A stretch of DNA of 27,521 bases. It comes from Jimgerdemannia flammicorona (Eukaryota > Mucoromycota > Endogonomycetes > Endogonales > Endogonaceae). Of the stretch, positions 10,129 to 20,639 are shown in pieces (the first letter of the stretch is position 1; every line of letters starts with the position of its first letter). The notes under the pieces were generated by a model that made no database searches, was not told where the DNA came from, and saw only the letters and a program-made list of their open reading frames with translations. The stretch covers positions 1-27,521 of the forward strand of contig RBNI01000719.1 of NCBI GenBank assembly GCA_003990745.1. The letters run 5' to 3'. Made by a program: the position numbers and the translations under genes.

Positions 10129-10475
10129 TGTTCCGTCTCAATCATTCAATTGTCATTCCGTCTATCTCAATCATCATTCCCAATAATTGAGATGGAATGA
10201 CGATTGAGGTGGACGATTGAGATGGACGATTGAGACAGAATGATGATTGAGACAGAATAATGACAATTGAGACGGACGATTGAGACGGACGATTGAAACG
10301 GACGATTGAGACTGACGATTGAGACTGACGATTGAGACGGACGATTGAGACGGACGATTGAGACGGACGATTGAGACGGACATTGAGACGGACGATTGAG
10401 ACGGGCGATTGAGACGGACGATGAGAGATGGGTGAGACGAACAATTGAGATAGATGATCGAGACGGACAATTGAA
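10129..10475 (-). repeat. 13-bp minisatellite with an inverted head
   Basis: The unit acggacgattgag is repeated about 20 times with single-base variants from about 10195 to 10475. At 10129-10190 the same motif appears in reverse complement (ctcaatcatcattcc). It pairs with tggaatgacgattgag at 10191-10206, so the array begins with a hairpin. Short open frames across it only translate the repeat (Ser/Val/Arg-rich periodic peptides) and are not genes. Confidence 0.85.
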
Positions 10476-10639
10476 AACTTACTATTTATTTATATATTTA
10501 TATTACTATTTTAGGGGTTAAAGAATCATATGATAACACAATAATGTTAGAAACTACAAACCGCCCAAAGCTGAAAGCCGCAAGCTGCACAAGACTCAGC
10601 GTTGATCACCGTCAAGGGTGACGACAAGGCTACGTTTGC

Positions 10640-12100
10640 CTGTTATTATTAAAGGCTGGCGAGGCTACGGTTATGCAGTGAGGTGGTGAGGCTACAGTTA
10701 TGCGGTGAGATGGTGAGGCTACGATTATGCAGCGAGGCTCCGGTTATGCGGTTAGGGCTGCTCATCGTTTTCCTGTCCTATAATGCTCATCATTCGTTTC
10801 CTTATTATTAAAGGCTACCCACCATATTCACGCCTTTCACCTGCTCATCATTCGCTTGCTTATGGTTATATGGCGAGGCTACAGTATAATGTGACGAGGG
10901 GGCAAGGCTACGGGCGAGGCTACGGAAATGCAGCGGGTACGGTTATGCGGCGAGGATATGGTTATAGTTTTCTTATCATTTTCCTGTCTTATTTTGCTCG
11001 TCGTTCGCTCTCTCATTATTAAAGGCTTCTCACCATATTCGTGCCGTTCACCTGCCCATCGTTTGATTGCATACGGTTATATGGCGAGGCTACAGTAATG
11101 TGGCAAGGATATGGGTGAGGCTATGATAATGCGGCGAGGCTACGGGCGAGGCTACGGTAATGTGGCGAGGGTACAGTTATGCGGCGAGGATACGGTTATA
11201 GTTTGTCATTCACCTGGTCATCATTTTCCTGTCTTATTATTGCTCATCGTTTTCTCCCTTATTATTAAAAGCTTTTCACTATATTCACGCTGTTCACCTG
11301 CTCATCGTTCACTTGCTTACGGTTATATGTCGAGGCTACAGTAATGCGGCGAGACTACGGGCTAGGCTATGGTAATGCAGCGGGGCTACGGTAATGCGGC
11401 AAGGGTGCGATTATATGGCGATGGTATGGTTATAGTTTGCCATTCACCTGCTCATCGTTTTTCTGTCTTATTATTGCTTATCATTTGTTATCTACTTGTC
11501 TGCTCCCATATTATTAAAGGCTGTCCACCGTAATAATGCCGTTCACCTGCTCATCATTCGCTTGCTTACGGTTATATGGCGAGGCTATAGTAATGCGGCG
11601 AGGCTACGGTAATGTAGCGAGGCTACAATAATGCAGCGAGGGTATGGTTATGCGGCAAGGGTACAGTTATAGTTTGCCATTCACCTGCTCATCGTTTTCC
11701 TGTCTTATAATTGCTTATCGTTCTCTCTCTTATTATTGCCTATCGTTTATTATCTACTTGTCTGCTCCCTTACTATTAAAGGTTACTCACTATATTCAAA
11801 CTGTTCACCTACTCATCGTTCGTTTGCTTATGGTTATATTGCGGGGCTACAGTAATGCGGTGAGGCTACGGTAATGCAGCAAAGCTACGGTAATGCGGTG
11901 AGGCTACGGTAATGCGGCGAGGGTACAGCTATGCAGCGAGGGTACGGTTATAGTTTGCCATTATAGTTTGCCATTCACCTCATCGTTTTCCTGTCTTATT
12001 ATTGCTCGTCATTCGCTTCCTTATTGTTACTCGTCGTCTGTTATCTACTTGTCTGTTCTTTTATTATAAAAGGCTGCCCACCGTATTCACACCGTTTACC
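10640..12100 (+). repeat. Higher-order satellite array (about 210-290 bp units with 19-bp subrepeats)
   Basis: The landmark ttattaaaggct and variants recur near 10647, 10805, 11016, 11262, 11510, 11775 and 12062, so intervals grow from about 210 to about 290 bp. Each unit holds gttcacctgctcatcgttc, then a run of the 19-bp word aatgcggcgaggctacggt in varying copy number, then ttttcctgtcttattattgc. The subrepeat number accounts for most of the length differences. Translated frames (YGRGYGNA-type peptides) are products of the repeat. CpG is frequent here, unlike the block that follows. Confidence 0.85.
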
Positions 12101-12336
12101 TTTTTGACCGAAAATTACTCTGTACGCACACTCTTACTCATTAATCTTGCGTCCTTTCTATTATTTTACATTAAGAATAGGATTTGAAGAAACCTCTAAC
12201 AAACCAATATAAGCTACTACTTGATCATCATGACCTTTTCCAATATATATCATGCATACTCTTTAACATTCAATCACCTTCATTCTCTATCTCTTTCCTC
12301 TACTTGCTCGGATACTTTCACAAATGGTGTTTGTAT
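12101..12336. other. Short unique spacer before the copia element
   Basis: Moderately AT-rich sequence lies between the satellite and the outer end of the copia 3' LTR. No gene or repeat is evident. The five bases before the LTR (tgtat) do not match the five after the other LTR (gatat) exactly, so no clean target duplication is confirmed. Confidence 0.5.
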
Positions 12337-12489
12337 TGTTGTAACTTAGTGGAGTGGGGAGCAGAGAAGAAGAGCAGAGCGGTTTATTATTATTCCAGAT
12401 AGCGCGTATTTAAGCGTCGAGTGACGTAACTCAAAGATGATATGTATAAGCCACATTATTGAGATGTTAAAATAATACACTCTCTCTCA
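12337..12489 (-). repeat. Copia 3' LTR (153 bp, CpG retained in the outer half)
   Basis: It aligns along its length with 17956-18116 and has TG...CA ends (minus strand TGAGAGAGAG... to ...GTTACAACA). Shared landmarks include cagagaagaagagc and gtttattattattccagata. It still carries several CpG at 12380-12426, and positions 12427 onward have none. Confidence 0.85.
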
Positions 12490-12827
12490 ATGAGATAATA
12501 TGTAAGAATGCAATGTAAGTAGGAATGTAATGTAACTAAGTAATAACTGCAAAATGACTGTGAATGTATTAAAGAATGCTATCTACCTATGTTTAAAACA
12601 TAAGAAACTGTAGTAAAAATGAAGAATGTAGATAGGTTCTAATAGTAGAAGATCTTAAATATAAAAGAAGAATAAGAAGAAAGAATAGAATAGTACAATA
12701 TAATGCTTAAAGAGAGAGATGTATTGCATTGTTTTTCTGCTTCCTTTTTGTCATAAAATATTCTATGATTATCTATAATTATCTATTATTGATATATAGT
12801 TTATTAAAGATTTATTTCTTTAGTATA

Positions 12828-12935
12828 TTATTGGAATTTTAGTCCTAAAAGGGCTTTGGTGAGTGAATCTGCAATCATATATTTGGTGGGGATGTATTCT
12901 AAGAATATAGTCTTGTTCTCTATATACTCTCTTAT
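12828..12935 (-). pseudogene. C-terminal end of copia Pol (RNase H), 3' side of the MITE
   Basis: The frame reads ENKTIFLEYIPTKYMIADSL followed by TKALLGLKFQ and a stop, typical of the last 30 residues of copia Pol. Removing the 439-bp MITE and one copy of its 10-bp duplication (449 bases) puts it back in frame with the RNase H segment at 13573. This is the best-preserved stretch of the element. Confidence 0.85.
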
Positions 12936-13374
12936 AGTACTCCTAAACAAATCAAATCAATTCAAATTAAATTGAATTGAGAGTAATTTAAATCAAATCA
13001 AATTAGAAATTTTTCAATTCAAATTGAGATCTAATTCAAATTATTCAAATTGAATTGAGGTCTGATTTGATTCAAAATTGAAAGTCAAACTTTGAAATAT
13101 AATAACTTAATGAAAACATATCCAAATTTGATGAATTTTAACTTATTGAATTCATCTTAATAAGACAAATCCAATATAATAAAAATTATTAAATTTAGAT
13201 ATTTTTCCATCAAGTTATTGAATTTTAAAAATTTAGGTTCAAATTAAAATTTAAATTGAATTGGACCTTGATTCAATTTGAATTGAATTAAATTGGACCT
13301 TAATTCAATTTGAAGTTTTTAAATTAAATTGAATTTGGATTCAATTCAATTCAATTTGATTTATTGAGAGCACT
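12936..13374. mobile_element. 439-bp MITE inserted in copia pol
   Basis: The insert is flanked by a perfect 10-bp duplication, actctcttat, at 12926-12935 and 13375-13384. Its ends are inverted repeats: AGTACTCCTAAACAAATCAA at the left and, in reverse complement, AGTGCTCTCAATAAATCAAA at the right. The interior is made of variants of attcaaattgaatt. There is no coding capacity. Target-site length (10 bp) is compatible with the Mutator/MULE group, but that assignment is inference. Confidence 0.85.
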
Positions 13375-13739
13375 ACTCTCTTATATAATGATACTGTACA
13401 TCAATATGCTTTATTCTAGAGTAATATATAGGATTTTTTATTATAGTAATTATAAACTAGTTGTCCTAATGGATGAGCATAGGATTTTATTTCTAATTAA
13501 AGCTTAGCTTCTTTAATAATTAGTATAGCCAAATGACTTTCTTTATTACAGTAGAAAGAGCTTGATATTCAGCTTAAATAGAAGAAGTTATTATAGAGGA
13601 CTACTTATATATTTACTATAAAATAACTCTTTTATCATTTAACTGAAAGAAGTACTCAGTTGTAGATTAATAATCATCTAAGTCTCTGACTTAATCAGTA
13701 TTATATGTGCCAGATAGTTATATATCATTCTTGTCATTA

Positions 13740-13756
13740 TTATTATTATTATTACT
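13740..13756 (+). repeat. (ATT)n microsatellite in copia pol
   Basis: A short run of att triplets inside the decayed RNase H region; on the minus strand it reads as polyasparagine. Confidence 0.7.
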
Positions 13757-16700
13757 CTCACTCAATTTACTAAGGTGAGAGTATATATATAGTATACTAT
13801 TTTTTTAATATATTTAAAAATCCTCTTAATAATACTCTAATGTAAATTGTTATAGTATAATGAGTACTATATCACCTTATTTACAGTATATGAAATATTG
13901 GGTTTTATTTCTAATATGATATATATATATAAAAGAACTGACTATTTATCAATAGAGAATATTATTATCATTATTATTTATCTTGAACTTCTTTAACTTT
14001 ACAGATATATTTATAAGAGTATTAATAGACTTATATTCACTCATACTAAATTATTCTAGAATAACTTAAATATAAGCTAACTGTGAGAGATATATAGTAT
14101 ATATACTTCTATTATATATAATAGATATCTCCAAAAGGCAAAATGTATTATCTATATTAGTCATCTTGAATTCCTTATATAGGGCTTCTTTAACTCTATT
14201 AAGCTTGTTTTTTATTGTGATAATAATTATATTATCAATCTAAATATTAATAAAAGTTACTCCATTAATATAGTATTAAATATATATAATTATCTGCTTT
14301 ACAGTATATATAACTATTATTAAAAAGATATTTATCAATTTTTCTATTTTACAAATAGACTGCTTGCTTAATACTATATAATTCTTTATATAGTTTATAT
14401 ATAAGATCATTATTCTGCTTATATCCTTATAGCTAATAAATATATAGCTCTATATCTATATTACTGTTAAGAAAAGCTATCTCAATATCTATCTGATGGA
14501 TTTTCAAATTATATATAATACAGATTACAAGAAATATTCTTAGTGAAGTAAGCTTGAATACTAGTAAAAATATCTCATTATAGTCAATACCATAATCTTT
14601 TAAATAACTCTTAGTAATAAAAAATACTTTATATTACTCTATATTTCTATTATTCTTATACTTAATCTTATATACTCATCATGATCCTATGGCTTATTGA
14701 TTGCTTAGAAGAGATACTAGATTCTATATATCATTCTTGATAAGTACATTATACTCTTCATCTATAGCTTGCTTTTATTTTTTATTATCAAGAGAAGTTA
14801 TTACTTCATTATATATATTTAGCTCATCAGAAGTTGCAATAAATATACATTTATATGTCTCAGTATAGTTTACATAATCTTTATATTGAGATATTTTTAA
14901 TATATCTCAATAACTCTCTAAATTGAAATAAGTTTCTTAGTAAATATTGAAGTATTTTTACTTACTCTTTATAGAGGACTTCTTATCATTATTAGAGATC
15001 TTGCTATTCTTAATTTCTATTATTCTTAGCTTAAACAACTCTGGCTTAAATATATATAGTAGTTGAAAATAATTTTACTTTATCATACTATATATATATT
15101 ATACTTACTAAGATATTGAAGTAGAGGTTCTAATAGATACATCTATATAGAGTTCCTGATTTTCTTTTATATTGAACTATATATTATATGAGATTACTAT
15201 ATAATATTTATATAGATCCCAGAGTCAATACACCTTATTAGAATATATATGAAATATATGCTTACTAGCTTTTGGCTTAAACTTATACTAATTAGTATTA
15301 CTCTTGTTAAGAATATATATATCACATCTAAATATATATAGATATAATATATCTGGCTTTATTTTACTATATATATAACTCTTTAAGAATAAGATTATTA
15401 TCTCTGAAATACTTATTATTATTATCAGATTTCTTACTTAATACTTAAGATATATAAGTTATATGTATATATATATGTATCACCATATTGATAGCTTTGG
15501 CCAAACAAGAATATAATAATCCAGCTATATTGATTATTATTTACACTATTTCTACAGCTATAGTTAAATCACTTGGCTATACCATTCTGCTATAGTATAT
15601 ATGTATAATACTATTATCTAATAGTATATATATTATATTTTTTCAAATACTACTTAAATATATTATTGTCATATTTATATTCATTATTTGAGTATATCTC
15701 TTAGATAATATATGGAAATATCTTTTTAGTAATAATTTTTTTATTGAAAAAATCTGATTTTTTCAAGTTTGTATTTTCTGTTAAAAATATAACTCAATTT
15801 ATCTATTTTTTATTTTTTTTTTCTTTTTTTTTATAAAATTTTATCTAAAGATAAAAAAAAGTATAAAAAATCAATAGTTAAAATATTTTTTAAAAGATAT
15901 TATAATTTTCAGACTTATGAATTTTTAAAAATTTATAGTCAAATTTAACTATATTACTATTTAAGAAATAGTATATATTCTATATTCTGTTTTATTTTCT
16001 ATGATTACTTTAAATTTTTTAAATTTATCTAAGACTTTGCTTTTTGTTAATAGAAAATACACATATATCTTATATGTATTGTCATTAATAAATATGATGA
16101 AATATCTCTTCTCTCTATAGAAAGTAGTATATATTAAACTATATATATATATATATATTAAATTAAGTATATTAGTATACATTTTGTCTACTTCTCAAAT
16201 AGATATCAGAATACTTTATTTATCACATAATTCTCACAGAAGTTATTATTGAGATATATTGCTGATAATTCTCATATAGATCTATTTCTAATTATCTTTT
16301 TCAAGCTCAATTTTCTTATATATATTCTAAACATTGATATCATATATTGGATATATCAGATATAATTATTATATATGCATAGATCTTTATACCACTTAGT
16401 ATATCATTGATTATATAAAGATTACCTCATTTCAATACTATTATAATCTTTTTGTCATTCTTTAAACTATATACTATTACTCTTATCAGATATATATATA
16501 TTTCTTTATTACTATAGGCCATTATTTTGCTGATTAAAAAGAGATTTTTTTCTATCTTTAGAGCATATAATATATTTTAAAAAGTACCAGCAGACTCTGT
16601 GACATTTCTATAGAGATATATGCTAATATTTTCTCTTCTTTGAGTATATGATATTATTGTTATCTAACTTAATAAATATAAGATATTTGAATAACTTACA

Positions 16701-17199
16701 TATATATTAAGAACTATTCTTGATAGTCTATTATATATTATATAGCACCTGAATCTATAAGTCAAACATTATTGTTATTGATAGTATTAGTACTCTTACT
16801 AGCTGTATTCTTATTAGTAAATATATATATATATTACTTATATAAAAAATATACCATCATTATCATTAGTTTTGATAGTATTTGTATTATATTATTCTTA
16901 ATTATTATATTTCTTTCTATTACTTCCATATTACCAATACTAGCTTCTATACTTATTTTCATTATTCTTCTTATTTTTATAATAGTAATTATTTTATATA
17001 TATATCTATACTTACTATAGTAATAGTAGTTTTTATTGAATTTTTCATGGTTTTAATCTTATTAATATCTCTTATCTCATTCATATAATCTATAGAATAC
17101 TTTCTCATCATCATTGTTACTACTATTTTCTTGATACATCTTTTTATTAATAAGACTTATTGTTATATATTAATCATTTATATTGAACTTGAGTATAGT

Positions 17200-17886
17200 A
17201 TATAGATAATGACATATGTTTGTCTGTTTATAAAAATAAGAATGATATTACCAAATTCTGATCAATGAGATTGATTATAAGAGATAGATATAGTCTGTGA
17301 GTTTTCCACTCTTATATATAGCTATTACTATAATATTGTATACCTTAGAGAGATCTTATATAAGGGTCAGAATCTTGTCTTTATCACTAATATACTCTAC
17401 TAGTATACTTAGGAAATTTATCTGATTTACTAAATTATTGATATAATTGGTATATTTATAGATATTCTCCTTAGATTTCATTTATAAATAGAATAGTTGA
17501 GATTTTAGATAGAATCAATTTAATAAGAATACTTATATATAATAATTGTATAGAGTCTCTTATATATTATAGACTGTTATAATATATATTATAAGTTTTA
17601 TTTACTAGTTTGATAATATAAAGATAATCTCTCATAATACTTAGTAATTATTTATAGTATTATAATCTTAAATCTGTATTTTTAGTTTTATATACTCTAC
17701 CAAACTATACTTCTCTAAGATATTGCTCATATAGAATGTCTAAATAATATAATCCTTATTATCAAAGATAGGAATTGACCTCTTAGCTGTATTTATATTT
17801 ACTATAGAAACTGTAACCATTATATTCATTCTGGGGGTATCTGCACCTACTGTATTCAGTGTGTTCATACTGGTTTCTTGGTTCAT
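17200..17886 (-). pseudogene. Degenerate copia Gag region
   Basis: An ATG at 17886 begins MNQETSMNTLNTVGADTP, about 70 bases inside the 5' LTR. It is followed about 37 residues later by IPIFDNKDYII and a stop where copia Gag proteins have a conserved Trp. The frame is broken repeatedly downstream. The left limit is approximate. Confidence 0.65.
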
Positions 17887-17955
17887 TTATATCAATATCT
17901 TAGTATAGAGTCTTAGAGAGATATTTCTTATTAGCTACTAAGTAGAGATAATCTT

Positions 17956-18116
17956 TATTATAACTTAATAAAGTAGAAAACAGAGAAGAAGAGCTGAGTA
18001 GTTTATTATTATTCCAGATAGTAAATATTTATACATTGAGTGATGTAACTTAAAGATGATATAGTTATATATATAAGCCACATTATCAAGATATCAAAAT
18101 AATAGAAATTTTAACA
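17956..18116 (-). repeat. Copia 5' LTR (161 bp, CpG-free)
   Basis: It has TG (at 18116, TGTTAAAATTTC) and an eroded CA end. It is 8 bp longer than the other LTR because of one extra agttatat. At positions where the 3' LTR has CpG, this copy has TA, CA or TG. It also carries many additional G-to-A changes on the plus strand (C-to-T on the element's coding strand). Confidence 0.85.
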
Positions 18117-19074
18117 GATATATTTCAAATCTACTTTCTATAAATATTAGAACTTTATATATATATATATCTATTATTAATAACTTAGTAATATTATATA
18201 TGTACTTATTGAAGATATATTTACAGATTAATAAATTTTGATAATAAAATTAGTAACAATTTAGTCTAATTTATTTACTAACTCTTATCTTTTAATCTAT
18301 AAAGTAGATAAATATGTTTGTAAAAATTATGATACTTATATATTTTAACTAATATTTATTTTATTAAATTTTAAATTATTGTTTTACTTACTATAACAAT
18401 TATATATTTTTTTATTTATAATTAGAATATATCAAATTGGGAAATTATTTGTTTTATATTTATTATAATTTTTTTATATAAATTATTTAGTAAAACTTTA
18501 TTTTACCTATTTTAGAAATTATAAAAATAATATATATTATTATAGATATTATAGCCAATTATATTTTAACAGGCAAATTTACCTGTATCTTTAAATTTAT
18601 CTGTATTTTTCTTACAGATCATGAGATAATATAGATATATAATTGATAATAAAAAAAATTCAAAAAATCTTATTTTATTTTTAAATAACTATTATATTAT
18701 TTAAATTATCAAAAATCTTCAAACAGTAACTATGTAATATATATTCTACAATATAAGTTCTATTTATTATATAACTACTATTACTTTACTCCTCTAAAGA
18801 TCTATATTTTCACAGTTATCAAAAAGATCTATTTTTGCTCAAATATTACTAAATACTTAAATTTCTATATTAATAACTTGATATATTTTATTAACTACTA
18901 CTAAGTAATATATTATATATATAACTAAAGTTCTACAAATCTGATCTAATAAATCTAAAACTTAATCTAAAAAATAGCCAAGTTAATATATATATATTTA
19001 ATTTAAATAATAACTTAGTAAGTAGTATATTTGACTTAAAAAATAGCTGAGCCAGTAATATACTTAATCTATTT
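18117..19074. other. CpG-free AT-rich spacer between copia and LINE
   Basis: Very AT-rich sequence with no CpG and no recognisable coding motif. A short imperfect direct repeat around aaaaaatagc occurs near 18967 and 19035. It is probably older transposon debris. Confidence 0.5.
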
Positions 19075-19111
19075 ATTTTATTTTATTTTATTTTATTTTA
19101 TTTTATTTTTT
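19075..19111 (-). repeat. (AAAAT)n tail of the LINE
   Basis: On the plus strand this is a run of tttta repeats next to the inferred 3' end of the minus-strand LINE. Short A-rich tandem tails are typical of LINE 3' ends, so it marks the element's boundary. Confidence 0.7.
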
Positions 19112-20639
19112 TATAGTCTCTTAGACTCCTCCCTTTATTAGTACACCTATCTATTCCATATATAATATACTGAGTCCACCCCTATCTGATCCTCCTAGGC
19201 CCTCCCTCTCCTCCCACATCTTTTTGATTAAAGATCACTAGGTTATTAATTATCTCTACTTACCCACTACTCTGTTTACAGATCTCTTCTACCAGACAAT
19301 AATGATGCCTACTCTGGGGATCCCATCCAACTTACCACTCTATTAGTATATCTCCTATTAACCCCTCTCATCTTAATAACCTCTCTTACAAATCCAGCCA
19401 TTGCCCCTCCTCAAAACAAAGAGCCAATATCCAGTCAGCCCTATCTATACAGCTAAAATCCATCTTATAGTGAGCCATTTATTGTCCACATCTCTCACCA
19501 ACCTAGTTCTCAAATCTTTCCAGCAATCTCTCTCTCTATCTAGTCTCCTCTTGACACCCAACCAGTCTCCTACTACTATCCAAAAGTCCCCCAGAACCTC
19601 ACACTCTTTCAGTCAATGTTCTGATATCTGCACAAATCTTCCAACTTATTCTATATTGTAACACCCCTCACATTCTAGTAGTCCACCATCTACCAGATGT
19701 CTAGCACAGAAATTCAATATAATATTCCTCTATAGTATCTACTACCATACTATTCAGAACTTGGGAGGAAGCCATCTCTATATCTCAGTACTCCATGACC
19801 AGACTCCTGCCCAGTTCCACTCCTCACCAATCCTCACTGCTTGCCAACTACTGAGTCAAAGATCCTAACTGAGTCCCCACAGATACTCCACTCTATTACC
19901 AATATCAAACTCAATAAGTAGAGTACCCCCCAATAGCAGTCTGTTCTATTTCCATATAGCTGGTCCCTATAGCATCTCCCCTTCATTACTATATCAGTAT
20001 AAGCCTATATAGTATACTCTATCTGCCACCCTCCACTAGAAGCCTTTATACTGTAGCCAACAGCTTCCACCCAGACCCACCAGAGATAGCAAATCCTCTG
20101 AGGACTCTCTTGAGGAGAATCTTATCTCCCACACCTTCTGCATCAGTAGCACCCATCTCTCTTCCTATAGTTCAATAATCTGCTTCAACCACTAAGCTCT
20201 CAGGTAGTGTAACCTCTTAGAAAAATCCACCAGTTCTAGCCCCCCTTGAACTACTGGTATTGAAAGGGTATCTCAACTGATCTGAGACTACCTTCCAGCC
20301 CAAATCCAATCCCTAGCCAGTTTCATCAGTCTCTTTACCACCCAAGCTGGAAAGTCTAAGTAATAAGCAATATACCACAGCTTAGAGAATCAGTAGACAT
20401 TCAGAATTAATATCTGGCCTACCAGGGAGATGTGTTAACCTCCCCAACCTCTAAGAGCCTCCCTCTAGATAGCCACCCTCTTCTCCCATCATATCTGTGG
20501 CAAGACAGATCCATATACTGAAAGGAAGATGTCTAGATACTACACTGCCTCTCCTGTAGGGACAATTGTTCCAATGACATCCCCTCTTACTAGCCTATTT
20601 CCCAATACTATTGTCTCATACTTATGTCATTGAGTTTTG

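Larger units (their letters stand above)
12337..18116 (-). mobile_element. Degenerate Ty1/copia LTR retrotransposon
   Basis: A 5.8-kb element lies on the minus strand in the order LTR, Gag, integrase, RT, RNase H, LTR, the copia order. The 5' LTR is 17956-18116 and the 3' LTR 12337-12489. The Gag start is near 17886. An integrase segment at about 16120-15965 reads YFIIFINDNTYKIYVYF, and KSKVLDKFKKFK follows. An RT motif at about 14399-14345 reads KELYSIKQA with the expected Trp replaced by a stop. The catalytic YVDD region near 14240 is stop-I-D-N, so the polymerase is dead. RNase H at about 13575 keeps AEYQALS. Pol ends with EYIPTKYMIADSLTKAL and TAA at 12830-12828. The whole is very AT-rich, has many stops and at least one frameshift, and is split by a MITE. 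Confidence 0.88.

Noticed and set aside
10142..10470. Two overlapping 98-100 codon frames in the minisatellite
   Set aside because: They translate the 13-bp repeat in different frames and have periodic low-complexity composition.
10640..12100. CRISPR-like array of direct repeats
   Set aside because: Repeats are imperfect, spacers are not unique and the context is eukaryotic; this is a satellite.
16772..17088. Hydrophobic Ile/Leu/Tyr-rich open frames resembling membrane proteins
   Set aside because: They lie on the strand opposite to the copia coding strand, inside a TA-rich degraded element, and reflect base composition only.
12332..18121. Five-base target duplication of the copia element (tgtat and gatat)
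   Set aside because: Only three of five positions agree; mutation may have erased it, but it cannot be claimed.
12490..19074. Possible mitochondrial DNA insertion because of extreme AT content
   Set aside because: Copia integrase, RT and RNase H motifs in the right order plus paired LTRs explain the sequence.
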